From positions 1-62,074 of the forward strand of contig NZ_UPHQ01000021.1 of the NCBI RefSeq assembly GCF_900566055.1: a stretch of DNA of 62,074 nt, in the 5' to 3' direction. The notes below the pieces were generated by a model. It ran no database searches, was not told the DNA's origin, and saw nothing but the letters and a program-made list of their open reading frames with translations. Positions 35,384 through 43,700 of the stretch are shown piece after piece (position 1 is the first letter of the stretch; the number at the start of each line of letters is the position of its first letter). Source of the stretch: Mycobacterium innocens. Lineage in GTDB: Bacteria > Actinomycetota > Actinomycetes > Mycobacteriales > Mycobacteriaceae. A program made the position numbers and the translations under genes.

Positions 35384-36079
35384 ATGATTTCAGACGTGCA
35401 CCTGCCCGACTGCCGTGACCATCCGACCGGCGGCGAAATGCCCGCCGGGCTCAGTAAGTACTTGAATGTCGGCGGTTTTCGTTTCTGGTTCGTCGGTCAA
35501 CGTTGGGAGTGGTCCGACGAAGTAGCACGAATGCATGGCTACGAACCCGGATCGGTTGTGCCGACGACGAAGCTGCTGTTGTCGCACAAACATCCCGACG
35601 ACCGCGCCCATGTCCAGGACTTGCTCGACTACGCGTTGCGCTCGGGTGGCTCGTTTTCGAGCCGTCATCGATTCATCGACACCGGGGGCAAGGTGCACGA
35701 CGCGATCGTCGTGGCCGATCGCATGCTCGACGATTCGGGTGCGGTATTGGGCACCGCCGGCTATTACATCGACCTCACCGACACCTTCGACGAAGCCCGG
35801 CAGGAAGTGCTCGACGAGGCCCTGCCCGACCTGTTCGAGAACCGCGCGGCGATCGAGCAGGCCAAGGGTGTGCTGATGGCCGTGTACCGGGTCAGCCCCG
35901 AGCAGGCCTTCCGTGTCCTGCAGTGGCGGTCGCAGGAGACCAATACCAAGGTGCGGGCGCTGGCAAAGCAGTTGGTCGCCGAGGTCGCCACCTTGCCGTC
36001 CTCGTCGGCGGCGGTCCAAAGCCAATTCGACCACCTGTTGCTAACGGTGCATGAACGTATCCCGGCCGAAGCGGGTTAG
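35384..36079 (+). CDS. PAS-ANTAR RNA-binding antiterminator regulator
   Basis: 231 residues from ATG 35384 (or 213 from 35438). PAS domain about 25-150: RWEWSDEVARMHGYEPG, SHKHPDDRAHV and a C-terminal STAGYYIDLTD-like strand. The ANTAR domain follows (about 155-215) with ENRAAIEQAKGVLMAVYRVSPEQAF, the hallmark that binds paired hairpins in nascent RNA. First gene of an accessory signalling cluster with STAS and hybrid kinase genes. Which signal the PAS senses is unknown. Confidence 0.9.
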   Translation: MISDVHLPDCRDHPTGGEMPAGLSKYLNVGGFRFWFVGQRWEWSDEVARMHGYEPGSVVPTTKLLLSHKHPDDRAHVQDLLDYALRSGGSFSSRHRFIDTGGKVHDAIVVADRMLDDSGAVLGTAGYYIDLTDTFDEARQEVLDEALPDLFENRAAIEQAKGVLMAVYRVSPEQAFRVLQWRSQETNTKVRALAKQLVAEVATLPSSSAAVQSQFDHLLLTVHERIPAEAG

Positions 36080-36172
36080 GCTGTAGCAATCTAGGACGGC
36101 GCAGGCGTGGGTCGGGCGCCCCGCCCCAGTTAGCTACCGGAATTCGACATATTCGCGGGCGGAGTGAAGGCC

Positions 36173-36553
36173 ATGGACCTGCTGGCGGTCGGACATGAGG
36201 TTTGCCGGGACGCCGTTGTGGTGCGTGCCGAGGGCGATATCGACTCGACCACCGTGGACGAGCTCACCGCCCACCTGAACGCGGCGTTGCAGCTGGCCGC
36301 CACCCACCCCGCCCGCCTGGTCGTCATCGATTTGCAGCCGGTGACCTTTTTCGGAAGCGCGGGATTGAACGCGGTCCTGGATTGCCACGAGCAGGGCATC
36401 GCCGCCGGGACGTCGGTCCGGCTGGTCGCCGACCACGGTCAGGTCACCCAGCCGATCAAGGTGACCGAGCTGGACCGCATTCTCGAGATCTACCCCACCG
36501 TTTCGCAAGCCCTGCAGGCGTGCCCACCCAAGGATCCTGAACAGGCACGATGA
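36173..36553 (+). CDS. STAS-domain anti-anti-sigma factor (RsbV/SpoIIAA-like)
   Basis: 126 residues from ATG 36173, with GGAGTGAAG upstream (GTG 36164 is an alternative). A single STAS domain: VRAEGDIDSTTVDEL, VVIDLQPVTFFGSAGLNAVL, with the Ser of FFGSAG at the usual phosphorylation place. In partner switching the dephosphorylated form frees a sigma factor by binding RsbW. The stop overlaps the ATG of the next gene, which carries both a PP2C phosphatase and an RsbW-type kinase domain. Confidence 0.9.
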   Translation: MDLLAVGHEVCRDAVVVRAEGDIDSTTVDELTAHLNAALQLAATHPARLVVIDLQPVTFFGSAGLNAVLDCHEQGIAAGTSVRLVADHGQVTQPIKVTELDRILEIYPTVSQALQACPPKDPEQAR

Positions 36554-39500
36554 GCGAGCCGACCCCGCCCAGCACATCCGGTAGGCGACAGCTACCCGAT
36601 GACTTGGCGGCCGCGGTTCCGTTGGGCGGTGAGATGGGCCGCCGTTTCGCTGAATTCGACTGGGCAGCTCATCCGCTCGGCCAGCCGCAGGGTTGGGCGC
36701 CCGAGATAGTAGCGGCCTTAGCGGTGACGCTGACCTCGCGTTTTCCGATGGCGATGTTCTTGGGCGCGCACGAACTTTTCCAGGTGTACAACGACGCCTT
36801 TATTCCGATATTGGCCGACAAGCATCCGGCGGCACTAGGTGGGGCAGGTCGCGATGTGTGGTGGGACGCGTGGGAATCGGTTGGTCCCATGCTCAACAGC
36901 GTCACCGACACCGGCGCTGCGATATGGTCCGACGACTTGTTGGTGCCGCTGGTGACCGGCGGGCGTCCGCAGGAACGGTACTTCACCTTCAGCTACAGCC
37001 CGCTGATCGCTAACGGCGGGAATGTCGATGGGGTCTTCTGCGCGGTCACCGAAACCACCGAGCGGGTGTTGAGCGAGCGTCGCCTCCACGTGCTCAATTC
37101 CGTGGCGTCCGCCGTCATGGAAGCCCATAGCCTCGATGACGCTGTGAACGCGGTCATCGCAGTGACTGGGACACAGGCCGCGGACCTGCCATTCGTCGCG
37201 GTCTACGTCGACCAAACCGACGACGGCGCGAGGTCGCACGACCTGGTGTTGCGCGGGGCGACGCCGTCGATGTCGAGTTTGCTGCCCGCGACGCTGTCGG
37301 AGCTGCCGACCTGGGATGAGAGGGCGGGAGCACGGGCCCATCAGATCGATGACTTGGCAGCCGTAATGCCCGATATCGCAGCCGTTTTCGGTGGCGATTG
37401 TCCGCAGCAGGCCTTGGTGCTGCCGCTGCGCGACGGCGCGGTCGTCGGCGCCCTCGTGATAGGGATAAATCCGCTCCGGCCTCTCGATCGGCAATACCGC
37501 GGCTTTTGCCAATTGCTGGCCGACCAGCTATCGGCGGCGTTCGCGGCGGCATACGGCTACGAGCAGCAGCGGCGGCGAGCCGATGCGCTGGCCGAACTGG
37601 ATAGGGCGAAGACGGCCTTGCTGACCAACGTCAGCCATGAGTTCCGTACGCCGCTGACGCTGCTGCTCGGGCCGCTCGACGACGCGCTGTCGGACGCGGG
37701 GCCGGACACCGTCCTGGCCGAACGGCTGGGCGCCGCACGACGTAATGCGCGGCGTCTGCTGCGGATGGTGGACTCGCTGCTGGACTTCTCCCGCATCGAA
37801 GCCGGCCGCGCCAACGCGAAGCTGGCATGCACCGACGTCGGCGCCTTGACCTTGGATATCGCTTCCTCGTTCAGCGAGCTCTGCGCGCGCGCGGGTCTGG
37901 ATCTGGTGCTGGACTGTCGTCCGGTGTTGGCCGATGTCGATCCGGACATGTGGGAGACGATCGTGTTGAACCTGCTGTCCAACGCGGTCAAATACACGCT
38001 GACCGGATCGATCACCGTCGAGGTGCGCAGCGACGGCGCGCACTGCCGCATTGCCGTGCGGGACACCGGGGTTGGGATTGCCGAACCCGACCTGGGCCGC
38101 CTGTTCGAGCGTTTCTACCGGGCCGAAAGCGTCAGCGGGCGCAGCGCTGAAGGCACCGGCATCGGGCTGTCCCTGGTGCGCGGCCTGGTCGAGCTGCAGC
38201 GTGGCACGGTGCAGATCGACAGTGAACCGGGCCGAGGTACCACCGTGACCATTCGGCTTCCGTCGTCGGTGGGTGACACAGCGGTCGACCCGTCGTTCAC
38301 CCGACCGAAGGGCGGGAACAATCCGTACGTGGAGGAGGCCAGCCAGTGGGTGGGTCCGTCCGCGCCCCGGCCGGAGGTCAGCCGTGACCACGGGCGCGGG
38401 CTGGTGTTGATCGTCGACGACAACGCCGACATGCGCGCCTATCTGGACCGAGTGTTGTCGCCGCATTGGGAGACCGTTCTGGTCGCCGACGGCGAGGCGG
38501 CGCTGAACGCGACTCGCCGGCTGCACCCCGATGTGATCGTGACCGACGTCATGATGCCGTCCCTGGACGGATTCGAATTCGTCGCGGCCATTCGCGATGA
38601 TCCGGTCCTGGCGGCCACACCGGTGATCATGCTGTCCGCCCGCGCCGGCGCCGAGGCCGTCAGTGAAGGCCTCGCCGGCGGTGCCGACGACTACCTGCCC
38701 AAGCCGTTCCGGTCTCAGGAACTCGTCGAACGGGTGAGGTCGCGGTTGGCGGCCGTCGACCGCGAGCGCAGGCGGCAGGGGCTGGCGGTGGATCTGGCCG
38801 AGCTTGACGCCGCGCTGCAGGCCACCGACTCGGTGGCCGGAATACTGGCCGCGATGCTCGATTCCCGGTTCGGTTCGGACGCGGCCGCGGTCGGGATCGG
38901 TGTTGTCGACGGCGAGTACGCCCGCTTCGAATACGCCGGCGGTCTTCCCGCCGAAGTGCGCGACCGCTATCACGTTGTCTCGCTGCACAGCCCCCTGGTC
39001 GGACCCGACGTCATCCGCCGCGGAGCACCCATGGTCGTCAGCGACACCCTGGCGCTCCCGCCGCGCTATCAACACGCCGTGCAGGACACCGCGGCCAGTG
39101 TTCGCGCGTGTGTCGCCCACCCGTTGCGCGGTCGCACCGGCCGTGTCATCGGAGTGCTGATCCTGCTCTGGCCCACGCCGCGCCAGTTCTACGCCGCCGA
39201 ACTCGACATGTTCACCCGGATAGCCGAAATCACCCAATCCGCACTGGACCGGGTGCTGCTCAGAGCCCAGGAACACCGGATTGCCGTCTCGTTCCAGGAG
39301 CACCTTCTCGACCTGCATCGCGGGTCGACGGCCGCGGTGGTGGCCGCGGTGTACCAACCGGCGGGTGAAGCGATGCGGGTTGGCGGCGACTGGTATTCGG
39401 TGACGCCGTTGGACGGCGACGGCACGGTCGGCATCTCGGTGGGTGACGTCGTCGGGCATGGTCTGCCCGCCGCAATCGTGATGAGCCGACTGCGCGCGGC

Positions 39501-40413
39501 GGTGGCTGCCTCCGCGCTGACGTCGGCCGAGCCGTCCGATGTGCTGGCTGCGCTGGACAAATATGCGGCTACCATCGCCGGCGCCCGCGGCGCCACCGTT
39601 GCTTACGCCGTCATCGACGCCCGACCGGACACCGGACCCGACGCCGGGGGCGGAGCCATGCGGTATCTGTGTGCCGGGCATCCCTATCCGCTGTTGGTCT
39701 CCGCGGACGGTCGCCCGGACTATCTCCAGTCGGGCCGGCGTCCCCCGGTGGCCACGTACGGAGAAAACTCCGCCGAGACCACCGGACACGCCGACCTGCC
39801 CGTGGGAAGTTTGATCCTGCTCTATACCGACGGATTGATCGAGCGGGCCGGGGAGACGCTCGACCAGGGATTCGCCCGTCTGCAAACCGCGGCCGCAGCG
39901 TGCGCCGGGCTGCCCGTCGATGCGGTCTGCGCCGAGTTGCTGCACCGCATGCGCCCCCCGGACGGCTACCGCGACGACGTGGTGGTGCTGGCGCTTCGGC
40001 CCAGCCATGCCGGGACGCGCAGTTTCGCCACCGTGTTGCGCGCGGTGCCGGCGGAAATCCCGGGCGCTCGGCAGCGGCTGCGGGACTGGTTGGCCACCAT
40101 CGACATCGCACCCGCCGGTAGCGACAAGATCCTGCTGGCTACGGGAGAAGCGGTGACCAACGCAATCGAACACGGCAGCGGCTGCGATGCCCGCAAAACC
40201 GTCTCCATCGAGGCTTTCCTGCAGCGGGACCGGGTCGTGGTCACCGTCAGCGACTGCGGCCGGTGGGCGGGTGACTCCTCGGCCAGCCTGCGCAGCCAGC
40301 GGCGCGGACGCGGGCTCACCCTGATGAGCGGGCTCGCTGACCGGGTCGACACCGTCCGTACTGCCGGCGGAACCCGGGTTGCGCTGCAGTTCGACGATGC
40401 GGCAGCGACCTGA
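36550..40413 (+). CDS. Giant hybrid: sensor - GAF - histidine kinase - receiver - GAF - PP2C phosphatase - RsbW-like kinase
   Basis: 1287 residues. Order as read: PAS-like input (about 20-170); GAF (about 175-325); HisKA with His363 in NVSHEFRTPL; HATPase (about 455-575, NLLSNAVKYT, then GTGIGLSLVRGL); receiver (about 615-735) with Asp666 in IVTDVMMP and Lys in LPKPF; second GAF (about 755-910); PP2C/SpoIIE phosphatase with Asp947 (GGDWYS) and Asp966 (VGDVVGHG); C-terminal RsbW-like HATPase (about 1160-1285, GEAVTNAIEHGSG). No membrane segment is evident. It joins phosphorelay and partner switching in one chain and should control the preceding STAS protein. Mycobacterial Rv1364c is a simpler relative. 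Confidence 0.93.
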   Translation: MSEPTPPSTSGRRQLPDDLAAAVPLGGEMGRRFAEFDWAAHPLGQPQGWAPEIVAALAVTLTSRFPMAMFLGAHELFQVYNDAFIPILADKHPAALGGAGRDVWWDAWESVGPMLNSVTDTGAAIWSDDLLVPLVTGGRPQERYFTFSYSPLIANGGNVDGVFCAVTETTERVLSERRLHVLNSVASAVMEAHSLDDAVNAVIAVTGTQAADLPFVAVYVDQTDDGARSHDLVLRGATPSMSSLLPATLSELPTWDERAGARAHQIDDLAAVMPDIAAVFGGDCPQQALVLPLRDGAVVGALVIGINPLRPLDRQYRGFCQLLADQLSAAFAAAYGYEQQRRRADALAELDRAKTALLTNVSHEFRTPLTLLLGPLDDALSDAGPDTVLAERLGAARRNARRLLRMVDSLLDFSRIEAGRANAKLACTDVGALTLDIASSFSELCARAGLDLVLDCRPVLADVDPDMWETIVLNLLSNAVKYTLTGSITVEVRSDGAHCRIAVRDTGVGIAEPDLGRLFERFYRAESVSGRSAEGTGIGLSLVRGLVELQRGTVQIDSEPGRGTTVTIRLPSSVGDTAVDPSFTRPKGGNNPYVEEASQWVGPSAPRPEVSRDHGRGLVLIVDDNADMRAYLDRVLSPHWETVLVADGEAALNATRRLHPDVIVTDVMMPSLDGFEFVAAIRDDPVLAATPVIMLSARAGAEAVSEGLAGGADDYLPKPFRSQELVERVRSRLAAVDRERRRQGLAVDLAELDAALQATDSVAGILAAMLDSRFGSDAAAVGIGVVDGEYARFEYAGGLPAEVRDRYHVVSLHSPLVGPDVIRRGAPMVVSDTLALPPRYQHAVQDTAASVRACVAHPLRGRTGRVIGVLILLWPTPRQFYAAELDMFTRIAEITQSALDRVLLRAQEHRIAVSFQEHLLDLHRGSTAAVVAAVYQPAGEAMRVGGDWYSVTPLDGDGTVGISVGDVVGHGLPAAIVMSRLRAAVAASALTSAEPSDVLAALDKYAATIAGARGATVAYAVIDARPDTGPDAGGGAMRYLCAGHPYPLLVSADGRPDYLQSGRRPPVATYGENSAETTGHADLPVGSLILLYTDGLIERAGETLDQGFARLQTAAAACAGLPVDAVCAELLHRMRPPDGYRDDVVVLALRPSHAGTRSFATVLRAVPAEIPGARQRLRDWLATIDIAPAGSDKILLATGEAVTNAIEHGSGCDARKTVSIEAFLQRDRVVVTVSDCGRWAGDSSASLRSQRRGRGLTLMSGLADRVDTVRTAGGTRVALQFDDAAAT

Positions 40414-40470
40414 CCAGGCCCTGACCGGAAACTGACGGGGAACTGACCAGGCCCTGATTAGGCCGTGATT
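40410..40470. repeat. Short direct repeats after the hybrid kinase gene
   Basis: ctgaccaggccctga occurs at 40410-40424 and 40443-40457, and ttaggcc twice shortly after. The first copy includes the hybrid kinase stop codon. Confidence 0.6.
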
Positions 40471-40747
40471 AGGCCTCTTCCATCGCCTCGCCGAGCTCTT
40501 CCAGGAGCCGGTTGTGGTGGTTGCTCGCCAGGACGTGCCCGGTCGCGATCACCAAAGCGACCGGCCAGTCGATGAGTTCGAGGGCGGCCAGCGCGGCCAG
40601 ACCGCCGTAGTAGGCCAGTTGTTCGGGCCGGGGCACTTCGAGTTGTCCTACCAACGGAAGATTAACCACGAAGGTCTCGCCCTCTCTGATCTTCTTCACG
40701 GCTTCACGCTGCGATGTTGCGCGACGAGCCTTCTTTTCTACCATCAT
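40469..40747 (-). CDS. Small membrane-associated protein (Rv0424c-like)
   Basis: 92 residues (ATG 40747; a second ATG follows at once at 40744). Basic N-terminus with RREAVKKIREGETFVVNLP, then a hydrophobic stretch LAYYGGLAALAALELIDWPVAL and a His/Asn region (GHVLASNHHNRLLEE). Conserved hypothetical between thiC and ctpH in mycobacteria. Function unknown. Confidence 0.8.
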   Translation of the reverse strand: MMVEKKARRATSQREAVKKIREGETFVVNLPLVGQLEVPRPEQLAYYGGLAALAALELIDWPVALVIATGHVLASNHHNRLLEELGEAMEEA

Positions 40748-40793
40748 TTGCCTTTCAGTAACGAAGGGTTTGCCGCCGAGCAGTGTCGTAGGG

Positions 40794-43700
40794 TCACCGT
40801 CGGGAGTATGTCGACGACCGACGCCCTGGCCGATCCGCTGGTTTCGTCGATTGCCGCGGTGCTGAGCGTGCCGTTGCGGGAGCTTTATGCGCTGCTGTGG
40901 CGTGTGGGGTTCGTGGAGATCGTGGAGCGGAAGCCGGCCCCTCGCCAGGTGCCGGCGGGGTACTGCGCTCGGGTGCCGACGGGTCCGATGGATCCGGTTG
41001 CGCATCCGTACTGTCCAGAATGCGGTTCAGAACGGCCATTGCGGCGGTCGCGGCGGCGGCCGACCCCAGGGCCTGCGCCCACCCGACCGGGCCGAGTGGG
41101 GTGCAGCCGATCAGCTGGCTGACGAGGGGAATGCTGATCAGGGTTCCCATCGCGGCCAGTGAGCCCAGCGCGGTGAGCACGACCAGCCAGTCATGCGAGT
41201 CCAGCAGGGTTTGGCCCAGCTGCGCCGCGACCAGCGCGACCAGTCCCACCGTCGATGCGCGGCGCGGCAGGCCGGTGAACCTCGCCACCGTCCACGCCGC
41301 GGTAGCCGCGGCGGCGGTGGTCGCCCCGCGGACGCCAACCGCCTGCCACAGCGCACGCTGATCCGGGCCGCGGGCGTCCAGACTCGTCGGGTCGCGGGGT
41401 TTGCTGACCGCCAGCGCCGCGGCGGGCAACGCGTCGGTCAGCATGTTCACCAGCAGCAGCTGTCGGGTGTTCAACGGCGAGGTTCCGCTGATGGCGCTGC
41501 CGATGATGGCGAAAGCCACCTCGCCGGCGTTGCCGCCCAGCAACACCGACACCGCCGCCTGTACCCGCTGCCACAATTGACGACCCTCCAGGATGGCGGG
41601 AAGCAGCGATTCGATGCGGCCGTCGATCAGCACCATGTCGGCGGCGACCCGCGCGGGGTCACTGCCGTGCGAGACCACCCCGATCCCCACGGTGGCGGCC
41701 CGAATCGCGGCGGCGTCGTTGGAGCCGTCGCCGACCATCGCGCAGACCCGCCCGCTGCGTTCCAGCGTCTGCACGATCTGCACCTTGTTCTCCGGGGTCA
41801 TCCGGGCGAAGATGGTCCGCTCGGCCACCGCCTGTTCCTGGTCCTTGCGCGACATGGCGTCCCACTGCGCACCGCTGATGATCTGATCCGGGGTCACCGA
41901 CATACCAAGTTCCTGCGCGATCGCCGCGGCGGTGATCGGGTGATCGCCGGTGATCAGCCGCACGTCGAGCCCGTGGTCGTAAAGGTCCGCGAGCAGTTGG
42001 GCGGCCGGGCCGCGCGGGGTGTCCGATAGCCCGAGGAAGCCCACCAGGGACAGGCCGTCGCGACAGCAGCGGGCGATGTCGTCGGGGTCGTCGAGAACCG
42101 ACCGGGCCTGCTGCGGGTCGAGCTGACGGCGCGCGACCGCGATCACCCGCAGCCCGTCTGCGGCCAGTCCGGCGACCATCTGGTCCATGTCGGGTCCATC
42201 GGCGCCGCAGGCGGCCAACACCACCTCGGGCGCACCTTTGACGGTCAGCTCGGTGCCCGACACCGAGGCCGAAAACGACCTGCCCGAGCGGAACGGGAGG
42301 TGAGCGTCCGGCGGGTCCGCGTTGCCGGCCACGCCGGACGGCGCCGCCTCGACGATGGCGACATCGGTGGCGTGCAGCTGCGGGCCGCCGTCGGTGGCCG
42401 GAGCGGCGTGCACGGCACAGCGCAGCACCTCGTCGCCGCTGTAGCCCGGCGCCGGGCGCACCTTGGCCACGCGCAGGCGGTTCTCGCTGAGTGTCCCGGT
42501 CTTGTCGAAGCAGACCATGTCGACCCGGCCGAGTGCCTCCACCGAACGCGGGATGCGAACCAGCGCGCCGAACTGGGTCAGCCGTCGCGCCGAGGCTTGC
42601 TGTGCCAGCGTCGCCACCAGCGGCATGCCTTCCGGGACGGCGGCCACCGTGACCGCGATGCCGCTGGCCACCGCCTGCCGCAGGCCCTGGCGACGCAACA
42701 GCCCCAGCCCGGTGACCACGGCGCCGCCGGTCATGCTGACCGGCCAGGCCCGGTTGGTGAGCTGGCTCAGCTGATAGTGCAGACCGACATTGGACAGGTC
42801 ACTGGAAACGAGTTCGGCAGCGCGCCGTTCTTGGGTGTCGGCGCTGACGGCGGTCACCACCGCCACCGCGCTACCCGCGACGACGGTGGTGCCCGCGTAC
42901 AACATGCAGTGGCGCTCGGCCAGGTCCGCACCGGGGGTGGCTTCGACCTGTTTGGTCACCGACAGCGATTCGCCGGTGAGCGCGGATTCGTCGACCTCGA
43001 CGTCGACCTCCTCGATCACCCGGGCGTCGGCGGGGACCACCTCGTGGGTTCGCACCTCGATGACATCGCCCGGCTGCAATTGCTCGGCGATGACGTCGCG
43101 GTACACCCGCTGCCCGCCCGGACCGGTCACCACCTTCCTGGCCGGCGGAACCTGCAGCGCCAGTAGGCGATTCAGTCGGCTTTCGGCGCGCAACCGCTGG
43201 GTCGCGGCGAGTACCGAGTTGCCGGTCAGCACCGAGCCGACCATCACCGCGTCGACGGGCGACCCCAGCACCGCGCTGGCGGTGGCGCCCAGCGCCAGCA
43301 TGGGCGTCATCGGGTCGGACAACTCCGCACGCACCGCGCCGAGGAACTGCCCGATTGCCTGCGCGGGCCCCACGGTGAGCCGGGCGCCGCGCTTGGCCGT
43401 GTGAATGCCACCGGCAACGGCGCGGGTGGCCAGCGTCGAGTGCTCCGGTGCCGACTGCGCCGGGTCGTCCGGCGATGGCAGGAGTTTACCGACCTGCTCG
43501 GGGGACATCGCGTGCCACTCGTGGAAGGCCGCCGGACGCGGCGGCTGCGCACCGACGATCTTGCGCGCCAACAGATATCCCGACAGCATCCCCGCCGCCG
43601 CTCCGGTGGTCACGGGTCCGGGGCCCAGCCCGCGGACCCCGGGCAGCATCAGCAATGCGCCCAAAGCCGATGCGCCACCAGATATTTCGATGCCCCGCCG

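Noticed and set aside
37528..40173. 881-codon minus-strand open frame inside the hybrid kinase gene
   Set aside because: Antisense to well-defined kinase, receiver and phosphatase motifs; the composition is His/Arg/Gln-rich without domains.
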